The notes under the pieces: model-generated
What the model was told of the DNA's origin: nothing
The model's database searches: none
What the model saw: the letters and a program-made list of their open reading frames with translations, nothing else
IMG/VR virus record: IMGVR_UViG_3300025127_000036
Location: 1 to 59,428 of that record
From: a virus
Strand: one strand, 5' to 3'
Length of the DNA stretch: 59,428 nt
In this document: one piece after another, positions 25,871 to 32,270 of the stretch
Position numbering within the stretch: position 1 is the first letter of the stretch
Layout: every line of letters begins with the position of its first letter
Program-made: the position numbers and the translations under genes

Positions 25871-27735
25871 CCCATCAATTAAATTTTATTTACAATGACA
25901 GTGATTGGATTGCCCCAAGTGAATATCCAGACTTATCTCAAGCAAAAGAGATTGCTATAGATTTAGAAACAAAAGATCCTAATATAAAAACTAAAGGTGC
26001 AGGTTGGGCAACTTTTGATGGTGCTATTGTGGGTTTTGCTGTAGCTGCCTTTGATCAACAATGGTATTTCCCGATTCAGCATGATGCAGGTGGTAATATG
26101 GATTTAGGTATTACAACCGCATGGATGCAGGATGTTTTAAAAACTCCTGCAACAAAAGTTTTTCACAATGCAAGTTATGATGTTGGTTGGTTATTAGTTA
26201 ATGGCTTTGAAATAAATGGCCCAATAGTAGATACGATGGTTGCGGCCGCAATCGTTAACGAAAATAGATTTAGTTTTAGTTTAAATGCTTGCGCTAAAGA
26301 CTATTTAGGTGAAATTAAAAATGAAACGTTTTTGAACGAAAAAGCTAAAGAATGGGGAATTGATCCTAAAGCAGACCTTTGGAGACTGCCTGCGGGCTAC
26401 GTAGGCTTCTATGCTGAGCAAGATGCGGGCTTAACCCTACGTCTTTGGAAATATTTTAAAAGTGAAATAACTAAACAGAGTTTAAACGATGTTTGGGAAA
26501 TGGAGATGGAGCTGTTGCCGATACTAATTGACATGAGAAGAAGAGGAATAAGAATTGATGAAGAAAAAGCTCACTTGTTAAAAAAAGAATTTAAAACAAA
26601 GGAAAATATTTTATTAAAAAAAATTAAAGATGAAACTACTATAAGGGTAGATATTTGGGCCGCAAGGAGTGTAGCTCAGGTATTTGATAGATTAGGTGTT
26701 GAATACCCACGGACACCGAAAACCGGAGAACCCAGTTTTACACAAAATTGGTTAGTAAATTGTAGTAACCCGATAGCGCAACTAATAAGAGAAGCAAGAG
26801 AAATAAATAAATTCCATTCAACATTTATAGATTCAATTCAACGTTATGTTCACAAAGGTAGAATACATTCAGAAATAAATCAACTAAGATCTGATCAGGG
26901 AGGAACTGTTTCAGGAAGATTATCCTATTCAAATCCAAATCTTCAACAAATTCCCGCTCGTAATAAAGAGTTTGGAGATAAGATAAGAAGTTTATTTTTA
27001 CCCGAAGAGGGTAGACAATGGGGTAGTTTTGATTACTCTCAACAAGAGCCTCGTTTAGTTGCTCATTACGCGGCCTCCGTAAACGAAAAATTTACAGGTG
27101 CAGATGATTTTATTAAATCTTACCAAAATGAAGAGGCTGATTTCCATCAACTAGTGGCTGATATGGCGGGTATATCAAGAACACAAGCTAAAACAATTAA
27201 TTTAGGATTATTTTATGGCATGGGAAAAGCAAAATTATCAAAAGAATTAGGTATAGATAAAGAGAATGCTGAAAGATTATTAATTAAATACAACGATAGA
27301 GTACCATTCGTTAAAAAATTAGCTAATGAGGTTACTAATAGTGCATCAAAATACGGCTTTATTCGCACAATAAGGGGTCGTAAATGCCGATTTGACATGT
27401 GGGAGCCATCTACCTTCGGAATGAACAAAGCTATGCAATATGAGGAGGCTAAGGCAATTTATGGAAATAACATAAGAAGAGCATTTACTTACAAAGCTTT
27501 AAATAGATTAATACAAGGCTCCGCGGCTGACCAAACAAAACAAGCTATGATAGATTGCCACAAAGCGGGGCAACTACCTATTTTACAAATTCATGATGAA
27601 TTATGTTTTTCAGTTGGATCTGATAATGATATTAAAATAGTTAAAGATAAAATGGAAAATGCAATTGAAAATCTTAAGGTGCCTTTTACAGTTGATGTAG
27701 CAACTGGGAAAAGTTGGGGTGAAGCCAAGGAATAA
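25867..27735 (+). CDS. polA: Family A DNA polymerase with 3'-5' exonuclease
   Basis: A 622-aa protein. The DEDDy proofreading domain is intact: AIDLET (D32, E34), HNASYD (D105) and YAEQD (Y182, D186). Palm motif A is FDYSQQEPRL (D389), a phage variant of the bacterial DYSQIELR. Motif B is RTQAKTINLGLFYG with R438, K442 and Leu446, the position equal to Phe762 of E. coli Pol I. Motif C is QIHDEL (H576, D577). There is no 5'-3' exonuclease domain. It is likely the replicative enzyme. It starts by ATGA coupling. Confidence 0.95.
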   Translation: MTHQLNFIYNDSDWIAPSEYPDLSQAKEIAIDLETKDPNIKTKGAGWATFDGAIVGFAVAAFDQQWYFPIQHDAGGNMDLGITTAWMQDVLKTPATKVFHNASYDVGWLLVNGFEINGPIVDTMVAAAIVNENRFSFSLNACAKDYLGEIKNETFLNEKAKEWGIDPKADLWRLPAGYVGFYAEQDAGLTLRLWKYFKSEITKQSLNDVWEMEMELLPILIDMRRRGIRIDEEKAHLLKKEFKTKENILLKKIKDETTIRVDIWAARSVAQVFDRLGVEYPRTPKTGEPSFTQNWLVNCSNPIAQLIREAREINKFHSTFIDSIQRYVHKGRIHSEINQLRSDQGGTVSGRLSYSNPNLQQIPARNKEFGDKIRSLFLPEEGRQWGSFDYSQQEPRLVAHYAASVNEKFTGADDFIKSYQNEEADFHQLVADMAGISRTQAKTINLGLFYGMGKAKLSKELGIDKENAERLLIKYNDRVPFVKKLANEVTNSASKYGFIRTIRGRKCRFDMWEPSTFGMNKAMQYEEAKAIYGNNIRRAFTYKALNRLIQGSAADQTKQAMIDCHKAGQLPILQIHDELCFSVGSDNDIKIVKDKMENAIENLKVPFTVDVATGKSWGEAKE

Positions 27736-27855
27736 TTAATCATTTTTTTCATCATCTTCGCTCTCCTCTTCTTCTTTTAACTCTTTTTCCTCTAGTTCTT
27801 TTTTTAATTCTTTTAATTCTTTATAATAGTTCGGGTGCTTCCATTCAAAAGTCAT
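27736..27855 (-). CDS. 39-aa acidic small protein
   Basis: Begins MTFEWKHPNYYKELKELKKE and ends in an acidic run of Glu/Asp and Lys. AAGGA lies 6-10 nt before the ATG on the minus strand. Its stop abuts the polymerase stop, so the two genes converge with no space. It is probably the last gene of the minus-strand unit. Its charged helix could bind a host protein; function unknown. Confidence 0.5.
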   Translation of the reverse strand: MTFEWKHPNYYKELKELKKELEEKELKEEEESEDDEKND

Positions 27856-27895
27856 ATCTTTTCCTTATAATTTTGTGAACATGATCCGGCAATTA

Positions 27896-28504
27896 TTATT
27901 TATTTAATCTCTTTAACTTAGTTTTATATTTCTTTAAATAAGTTAAAGTTGTTTTACTTTTTCGTTCCCACTTTTTTATCAAAGCTTCCAAATGTTTTAT
28001 TTTCTTTTGCTTTTTTTCTTCGGGTGTGAGAACAATTGTTTTTTTCTTAAGTGTACCATTCAACCAACCTTTGGCTTGAACAAATTTTATCATGTCCAAT
28101 TCCAATTCAGCCTGTTGATAGCAATGGTGGTTCATTCTAGGTCTTAACCATTTATGTACCATATGTGATACATCATGGATTAACCTTCTCCATCCATTAT
28201 GCAAAGTGGATGGATCACCAGATAAACAGATCCAACATCTTCTCGGTTCCTTAGCATAAATTTGAATAGGCATTTTTCTATTCAACCATTTATCTTTAAA
28301 GGGGTGTCTAGTTTGTTTTCTTCCAAACTTTCTTGTCAAAAGGCGGTAGGCCCTTTGAGCTTCATCCCTAGTTATATACGGAAGGACACTTGGCAATGTT
28401 GAATTGCAATCATTATATTTTTTGGCGGTGTTAAATTTAACATCTAACGTAGCCATCATTGAGTCTAACTTTGTTAAAGTTTGACTTATGGTTTTTTCAC
28501 TCAT
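27896..28504 (-). CDS. Conserved protein with His-rich HDVSHMVH motif
   Basis: A 202-aa protein with an AGGAG ribosome site. The middle holds RRCWICLSGD, then RRLIHDVSHMVHKWLRP, NHHCYQQAELELDMIKFV. The spaced His (H-x3-H-x2-H and HH) with downstream Glu resemble a metal site, and HDVSH recalls but does not match the zincin HExxH. The C-terminus is a very basic coiled coil (KKWERKSKTTLTYLKKYK). I recall relatives in marine phages of unknown function; a metalloprotease-like or DNA-binding role is speculative. Confidence 0.55.
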   Translation of the reverse strand: MSEKTISQTLTKLDSMMATLDVKFNTAKKYNDCNSTLPSVLPYITRDEAQRAYRLLTRKFGRKQTRHPFKDKWLNRKMPIQIYAKEPRRCWICLSGDPSTLHNGWRRLIHDVSHMVHKWLRPRMNHHCYQQAELELDMIKFVQAKGWLNGTLKKKTIVLTPEEKKQKKIKHLEALIKKWERKSKTTLTYLKKYKTKLKRLNK

Positions 28505-28768
28505 AGTTACTCCTGTTGTTAAGCCGGATCATATTCACGATGTTTAATAGCTAATAAAAAATTTATAAAAAAACTTTTTATCTCCTATTATAGCATTTTT
28601 GATTTTTCACTTTTTTGCGAAAAAAAAATTTTATTCAATTCTAGAGCGATGAAATTTTAGGGTGTTTCATTTTTGGTGCGACAATTCGCAGCTTTCTGGG
28701 ATTTGATGGGTTTTTGTTTTTTTGGGCAGACAAGTCCCCTATGAAATAAATTGAAATAATTTGCTAGT
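28505..28768 (-). other. 264-bp AT-rich non-coding gap
   Basis: There is no credible gene. It holds long A and T runs and the string GGTGCGACAATTCGCAG on the + strand, which shares GGTGCGACA with the repeats at 36409 and 38188 but in the opposite orientation. It lies upstream of the minus-strand gene at 28504, so it could hold a promoter or operator. No convincing -35/-10 pair was identified. Confidence 0.4.
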
Positions 28769-28957
28769 CTAGCTAGCTATGTCTAAAAGATCTTTTTTTG
28801 CATCCTCAACGCTTTGATCGTTGATTTGTTTTCTAAGATCCTTAATTTTGATGTCTATCCATTTCATATCAGTTGTTACTCGGCCCTGTTGCAACGCTTG
28901 GTTTGCCCATTTTGACTCCAACTGTAGTTTCTCCGACACCAGTTTTTGTAAGCACAT
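28769..28957 (-). CDS. 62-aa helical protein with embedded start
   Basis: MCLQKLVSEKLQLESKWANQ, then a WIDIKIKDLRKQIND helix. The start lies inside the upstream gene (89-bp overlap in another frame) and is served by a GAGGAGG located 9 nt upstream inside that gene's coding sequence. Such a strong internal ribosome site supports a real nested start. The coiled-coil prediction is obvious; function unknown. Confidence 0.6.
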   Translation of the reverse strand: MCLQKLVSEKLQLESKWANQALQQGRVTTDMKWIDIKIKDLRKQINDQSVEDAKKDLLDIAS

Positions 28958-29147
28958 CCCTGTCTACCTCCTCGAAAGTTATATAAAGACGGTTTGGATC
29001 AACAAATCCTCCACCCTCTTTTTCAATTACGTCTCCTGACTCAACTTTCGTAGCAAACGTGTCAAGAGCCTCCGCATCACTCTTAGCCTCAAGCATCTCA
29101 TCAAGTAATATCCCCTTATATTTTGCTTGGACGCGATACAGTTTCAT
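28869..29147 (-). CDS. 92-aa protein, probably leaderless
   Basis: MKLYRVQAKYKGILLDEMLE with AKSDAEALDTFATKVESGDV is a compact alpha/beta domain. The C-terminus is Gly/Thr/Pro-rich. There is no ribosome site upstream; instead a TTGCAA-N18-TATAAT promoter (29153-29182) would start the transcript about at the ATG, so the message is probably leaderless. First gene of the unit that includes the nested gene at 28957. Confidence 0.6.
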   Translation of the reverse strand: MKLYRVQAKYKGILLDEMLEAKSDAEALDTFATKVESGDVIEKEGGGFVDPNRLYITFEEVDRDVLTKTGVGETTVGVKMGKPSVATGPSNN

Positions 29148-29152
29148 GTATT

Positions 29153-29182
29153 ATTATATATCAAATTGTGACTAGATTGCAA
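29153..29182 (-). promoter_or_regulatory. sigma70-like promoter for the 29147 gene
   Basis: Reading the minus strand, TTGCAA (29182-29177) and a perfect TATAAT (29158-29153) are separated by 18 nt. The predicted start site falls 5-8 nt after TATAAT, at or next to the ATG at 29147. The signal fills the 35-bp gap between two genes. It is the best consensus promoter in this part of the window. Confidence 0.65.
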
Positions 29183-29437
29183 CTATGCGCCTACTTTGGG
29201 TTTTTTCTTAGGAACTATTAGATCTTCAAAAACATTTACCTGTCTACACTCAAATTTTACGGCAATTTTTTCAATATTTACTTTTCTATCCTCCATCTCA
29301 AATACACTCATATATGCTAATTTATAGCCCATTAATGAGCATTCTTTATGAGATTGAAACTCAAGCGATGGAATTCTTCCATTATCACATGATTGAGAAA
29401 GAATAGAACAAACATACATTACTAAAACAAATTTCAT
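29183..29437 (-). CDS. 84-aa Cys-containing, possibly secreted protein
   Basis: MKFVLVMYVCSILSQSCDNG looks like a signal or anchor sequence. The rest has two further Cys (HKECSLMGYKLAYMS; VKFECRQVN) that could form a disulphide after export. The C-terminus is Lys/Pro-rich. I recall short Cys proteins of this type in marine phages, where they may act in the periplasm during lysis or exclusion. It is the first minus-strand gene of the divergent region at 29.5 kb. Confidence 0.5.
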   Translation of the reverse strand: MKFVLVMYVCSILSQSCDNGRIPSLEFQSHKECSLMGYKLAYMSVFEMEDRKVNIEKIAVKFECRQVNVFEDLIVPKKKPKVGA

Positions 29438-29470
29438 AAAATTCCTATATTATCCTATAATATTTTTTTG

Positions 29471-29498
29471 TTGCATATCCCATTAAAATGTTTATATT
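29471..29498 (+). promoter_or_regulatory. Possible promoter in the 29.44-29.53 kb divergent gap
   Basis: TTGCAT (29471-29476), 16 nt, then TATATT (29493-29498) reads toward the + strand genes at 29526. The spacer includes ATATCCCAT, a string that recurs at 36381, 37559 and, inverted, near 38168. The match to consensus is moderate. The minus-strand side of the gap has several AT-rich -10 candidates but no clear -35. Confidence 0.35.
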
Positions 29499-29525
29499 AA
29501 AAATTAAAATTACTTAGAGGGTATC

Positions 29526-29591
29526 ATGGAAAAGATGAAAAAGATATATGTCAAAATTAACAGCAAAGGAGGTTATGAGTATAAAATCTAA
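29526..29591 (+). CDS. Possible 21-aa leader peptide
   Basis: MEKMKKIYVKINSKGGYEYK is preceded by AGAGGG at 4 nt, a better site than that of the longer gene whose start it overlaps in another frame (29548). Its stop lies 40 nt into that gene. This could be a translational leader controlling the next gene, or the apparent good site may simply serve the downstream ATG at 29548. Confidence 0.35.
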   Translation: MEKMKKIYVKINSKGGYEYKI

Positions 29592-29829
29592 ATCTCATGC
29601 TTTTAATAGTTGGGTTAAAGAAATGGACGAGGTGCTTTCTGAAACTCAAAGTTTAACAATTGATGGTCAGCCAATGGAGGCTTCCGACTATCATTTTAAA
29701 GATCAAATAAAAAAACTTGCAAAAGTTCCGCTAGTCCTTGATGGTCAAGCTGTCTATCCATTAAACGATTGGACAGCATCTGATTTAGTCCATAGTGAAA
29801 TTGATGCAAAAAACACGAGTGAGGTATAA
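29548..29829 (+). CDS. 93-aa hypothetical protein upstream of ParB-like gene
   Basis: Protein with SKSHAFNSWVKEMDEVLSET, SLTIDGQPMEASDYHFKDQI and AVYPLNDWTASDLVHSE, mostly helical. The start is uncertain: ATG 29548 has a weak site, and ATG 29575 has AAAGGAGG only 2 nt away. It overlaps the ParB-like gene by 1 nt, so the two are probably co-expressed. No family recognised. Confidence 0.5.
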   Translation: MSKLTAKEVMSIKSKSHAFNSWVKEMDEVLSETQSLTIDGQPMEASDYHFKDQIKKLAKVPLVLDGQAVYPLNDWTASDLVHSEIDAKNTSEV

Positions 29830-30608
29830 TGTCAAAAACCAAAAAAAGCGAAAGTAACATAATTTATGTTACGCGTGATTACAGTATGTTTAAAACTGTA
29901 AAAGGAAATCGTGCAATTGATGAAGCGCACGTGCAGAGACTAGTTAGGGAGATGAAGAGAAAAGATTTAGATCTTCCTATCTTTATAAACGAGAATGATG
30001 AAGTTGTTGATGGTCAACATACTTTACAAGCTCGAAAAGAGTTGGGTAAACCAGTCAGATATATAAGAGGCAAATTCGAAAATGAATTCGATGTTGCAAT
30101 TATGAACGCCAATAGAAAAAATTGGCCCATGACTGCTTACTTAAATTTTCATATTGAAAATGGGAAAAAAGATTATAGCATAGTTAAAGCAATGACTAAG
30201 CAATATTCTTTACCATTAGAATGCGCAGTATTTATTCTTGCCGGTGGTTATTCAATGTGGAGAGAAACAAGAAATGATTTTAAACAAGGTAAGTTTAAAA
30301 TTAAAACTCTTCAAAGATGTAATGATGTAGGTTCATCGTTGATGTATATGAAAAATAATTTCAATATAAATTTGACGAGACCTTTTATTACTGCATACTT
30401 GGTAATATCAGAACATCCTAAATTTAAGTGGGAACGTTTTAAAACTGCTCTTAAAACAAAATCTGCTTTGTTATTGAGGGGAACAAACACTGAGGATTTT
30501 ATCAGAGTATTTGATAAAGTTTATAACGGAAATGTTCATAACAAAATAAATTTCACGAGATATTTTTTAGATCGTGAATATCAAGATAGAGAAGACGAAA
30601 ACAAGTAA
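29829..30608 (+). CDS. ParB/sulfiredoxin-fold protein
   Basis: A 259-aa protein. Residues about 25-80 carry the ParB N-terminal pattern: NRAIDEAHVQRLVREMKRKD, then LPIFINENDEVVDGQHTLQA and RKELGKPVRYI. The DGQHTLQARKELG box is the equivalent of the ParB (V)xGHRRLxA box, now known as a nucleotide-binding site. The rest is helical with no obvious ParB-type linker. There is no ParA in the window, so plasmid-style partition is unlikely to be complete. A nuclease, transcription or segregation-like role is possible. Confidence 0.7.
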   Translation: MSKTKKSESNIIYVTRDYSMFKTVKGNRAIDEAHVQRLVREMKRKDLDLPIFINENDEVVDGQHTLQARKELGKPVRYIRGKFENEFDVAIMNANRKNWPMTAYLNFHIENGKKDYSIVKAMTKQYSLPLECAVFILAGGYSMWRETRNDFKQGKFKIKTLQRCNDVGSSLMYMKNNFNINLTRPFITAYLVISEHPKFKWERFKTALKTKSALLLRGTNTEDFIRVFDKVYNGNVHNKINFTRYFLDREYQDREDENK

Positions 30609-30618
30609 AGGAAAGAAG

Positions 30619-30834
30619 ATGGACATCAACAAATGGAAATCGTGCGCTGTTGACATTGATACCTATTGCATTTTGCGTGCAATGGGTAGTCATGGTTTTA
30701 GAAAGCCCGCATCTATGATTGCAAAAATTGTGGATGATGAAGTGAAAAAAATTTCTAAAAAGAACAACTCATCGTACGATAAAACTAGAGAGAATTTACT
30801 TAGTCAAGGAAAGAAACTCTTGAACGGTAAATAG
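30619..30834 (+). CDS. 71-aa basic protein after the ParB-like gene
   Basis: I chose ATG 30619 because AAAGGAAAG lies just upstream and an extension to 30574 runs into the ParB gene. It begins MDINKWKSCAVDIDTYCILR and has SHGFRKPASMIAKIVDDEV, then a basic helix. The size and Lys content resemble a ribbon-helix-helix or similar small DNA-binding protein. It is followed at once by a strong hairpin. Confidence 0.5.
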   Translation: MDINKWKSCAVDIDTYCILRAMGSHGFRKPASMIAKIVDDEVKKISKKNNSSYDKTRENLLSQGKKLLNGK

Positions 30835-30844
30835 CTGATCGGCA

Positions 30845-30874
30845 AAATAAGGCCTGGGAGACTGGGCCTTATTT
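30845..30874 (+). terminator. 10-bp perfect hairpin after the ParB-like operon
   Basis: AAATAAGGCC (30845-30854) and GGCCTTATTT (30865-30874) pair perfectly around a 10-nt loop. It begins 11 nt after the stop of the 30619 gene. A and T ends on both sides make it a plausible bidirectional terminator, although the T run is only three. It is followed by a smaller palindrome, CGATTA-GT-TAATCG, at 30880-30893. Confidence 0.55.
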
Positions 30875-31095
30875 GAGAGCGATTAGTTAATCGGGAACCT
30901 AACCGCCCTCAACCCCTTATGTGATTTTTCAGTTAAATTGTACCAAAAAAATCAGTTGCATTATAAAATTTTATCCTATATTTATTAATTAATCGTATTC
31001 CTAACCACCTAAATGAAAAAGAGGGGTTAAACTCTTTATCTTCACTAAAAACGAAAATTTAAATTAATTTAACTTTAGAGGTTGGTTATTTGAAT
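30875..31095 (+). other. Non-coding region between ParB block and next genes
   Basis: This stretch holds a CGATTA/TAATCG palindrome (30880-30893), poly-A and poly-T strings and a distant AACCCCT/AGGGGTT inverted repeat (30911-30917, 31022-31028). It is AT-rich otherwise. No promoter could be fixed. It may hold the binding site of the ParB-like protein or an operator (inference). Confidence 0.35.
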
Positions 31096-31203
31096 ATGAT
31101 TTATAAGTTTTTGACAAATTTCATTCGTGAAATTACTCGTGCGGAGGCTATCATCCATATCATCTTTTCCCCTCCGCATGATGTAAATGGAAATATTTTT
31201 TAA
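31096..31203 (+). CDS. Possible 35-aa protein with internal hairpin
   Basis: MIYKFLTNFIREITRAEAII then HIIFSPPHD. A hydrophobic/amphipathic start suggests a membrane-seeking peptide. TGCGGAGG (31140-31147) and CCTCCGCA (31171-31178) inside it can pair as an 8-bp stem. The ribosome site is poor. It overlaps the next gene by 17 nt. It could equally be a structured leader for that gene. Confidence 0.3.
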   Translation: MIYKFLTNFIREITRAEAIIHIIFSPPHDVNGNIF

Positions 31204-31375
31204 GAAAAAACCTCATATTGATTTTTGCCGTGATTTAGAGGGCCCTGAAAAAAGTGAGTATATTGACATGGTTCTTGATGATTACAATTTTTCGTTAGAA
31301 ATGGCCTTCTCTCCTAAAACTAAAATGTTTCACCGTGAATTACTCAGCAAACTTGTTAAAACTTTTGGGCATTAG
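31187..31375 (+). CDS. 62-aa hypothetical protein
   Basis: MEIFFKKKPHIDFCRDLEGP followed by EYIDMVLDDYNFSLEMAF. No good ribosome site is visible, and an 8-bp hairpin (31140-31178) ends 8 nt before the ATG. It overlaps the longer form of the next gene. The coding call is tentative and rests on length and position. Confidence 0.35.
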   Translation: MEIFFKKKPHIDFCRDLEGPEKSEYIDMVLDDYNFSLEMAFSPKTKMFHRELLSKLVKTFGH

Positions 31376-31388
31376 GATATCATCGACC

Positions 31389-31751
31389 GTGGTTGAAAAG
31401 ACTAAGTCCCCTGAAGAAAAATTATTTCAAGCCGTATTATTGCAGGCTTTTGAAGATGTAAGTACCCTATCTGGCTCTAAACAGGAAAGTTATCTTAAAA
31501 AAGATGCTCATGATTGGATATTAGATAATGGTAAAAATTTTAAAAATGTTTGTTGGTGCGCGGGCCTTGATCCTGATTACGTACATGATCGGTATATAAA
31601 ACTGGTAAAAAATGGGTCAATAAAGTTTACCGAATTACAGAGATCGTGGGTAAAATATAGGAAATTATATAAAGATTATAGGAGTGCAAATTCTTCGAGT
31701 GAGAGGAGAGAAATTATGTTTAAAATTTCTGAGGTAAATTTAAAAAAATAG
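31389..31751 (+). CDS. Conserved phage protein with VCxxAGLDPDYV motif
   Basis: A 120-aa protein if started at GTG 31389 (AGGA 11 nt upstream); GTG 31335 is an alternative giving 138 aa. KSPEEKLFQAVLLQAFEDVS, then AHDWILDNGKNFKNVCWCAG, and GLDPDYVHDRYIK form a pattern I recognise in many phages, often near replication or terminase genes. It is mostly helical. It may be a DNA-binding regulator, but no direct evidence supports that. Confidence 0.6.
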   Translation: MVEKTKSPEEKLFQAVLLQAFEDVSTLSGSKQESYLKKDAHDWILDNGKNFKNVCWCAGLDPDYVHDRYIKLVKNGSIKFTELQRSWVKYRKLYKDYRSANSSSERREIMFKISEVNLKK

Positions 31752-31774
31752 TCATGGTGGTCTTATAAATTTTA

Positions 31775-31829
31775 CCCCTGAGGGAAAATTAACTAATTGA
31801 GAGCATAAAATGAGAAAAACCCTCAGGGG
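31775..31829 (+). repeat. 10-bp inverted repeat CCCCTGAGGG
   Basis: CCCCTGAGGG (31775-31784) and its exact complement CCCTCAGGGG (31820-31829) are separated by 35 AT-rich nt. This could form a long-loop hairpin in RNA or bind a dimeric protein. It starts 23 bp after the stop of the upstream gene, so it could act as a terminator, but there is no T run. Confidence 0.6.
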
Positions 31830-31908
31830 CATGTTACATACTAAATGAGTGTTAATAAACACATCTTATTTATACAATAAAAACGGATAATGGACAACGG
31901 AAAAAGGC

Positions 31909-31950
31909 CCACGGCCCGTGGTGACAAATAAATGATAAAAAGAACCACGG
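31909..31950 (+). repeat. GC palindrome with matching downstream arm
   Basis: CCACGGCCCGTGG (31909-31921) is a perfect palindrome around one C. Its right half also pairs with ACCACGG (31944-31950) as CCGTGGT (31916-31922) over a 21-nt AT-rich loop, giving two alternative structures. The string GGACAACGG occurs on both sides (31892 and 31950). Its G+C content stands out from the surroundings. Confidence 0.55.
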
Positions 31951-32095
31951 ACAACGGGCCAACAAAAGGTCTTTTATGAGTATAAAAAACTTTATAATTA
32001 TAACACAAAACCCTAAAAATGTCTTTAAGAAAAATTCCCTATATAGATTATACAGACCTTTGATTAATAAAAAGTACCCCCGTGGTCTAAAATGG

Positions 32096-32198
32096 TGTCC
32101 CTGATGTCCCTGAAGATGAATAAAGCAATAATATCAATGATTTAAGTAGGTTTTTATGGTGTCCCTATGGTGTCCCTATGGTGTCCCTTAGGGACACC
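32096..32198 (+). repeat. Tandem TGTCCC repeats ending in a hairpin
   Basis: TGTCCCTGA is repeated twice (32096-32104, 32105-32113). TATGGTGTCCC is repeated three times with an exact 11-bp period (32155-32165, 32166-32176, 32177-32187). The last copy forms an 8-bp hairpin with the following GGGACACC (32180-32187/32191-32198, loop TTA). The 11-bp period puts the sites on one face of the DNA helix, as expected for iterons or packaging-protein binding sites. The set ends 73 bp before the terS start. Confidence 0.75.
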
Positions 32199-32232
32199 TC
32201 TTGCGGGAACGCAACCTAAACTTTTTTGAAAG

Positions 32233-32260
32233 TTGATCATGTGTTAAAATAATCTATATA
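32233..32260 (+). promoter_or_regulatory. Possible promoter of terS
   Basis: TTGATC (32233-32238), 16 nt, TATATA (32255-32260), with a predicted start about 4 nt before the ATG at 32271. The terS ATG has no ribosome site, in line with a leaderless or nearly leaderless message. The -35 match is partial. Confidence 0.35.
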
Positions 32261-32270
32261 GTAAAAAATT

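Larger units (their letters stand above)
31752..32270 (+). other. 519-bp repeat-rich non-coding region before terS
   Basis: The longest gene-free interval of the window. It contains three strong inverted repeats (31775-31829, 31909-31950 and 32180-32198), two tandem-repeat sets (32096-32113 and 32155-32187) and a possible promoter at 32233-32260. Only very short reading frames occur. It is a candidate for replication origin, packaging start or a master regulatory region; its place beside the small terminase gene favours packaging. Confidence 0.6.

Noticed and set aside
27896-28504. Zinc metalloprotease call from HDVSH
   Set aside because: The zincin signature is HExxH; here the second residue is Asp and the spacing is H-x3-H, so the function is left open.
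29829-30608. Phage-plasmid partition system
   Set aside because: A ParB-like domain is present but there is no ParA, replication initiator or integrase in the window.
31775-32198. CRISPR array in the repeat region
   Set aside because: Repeats are 9-11 bp and directly adjacent, without unique spacers.
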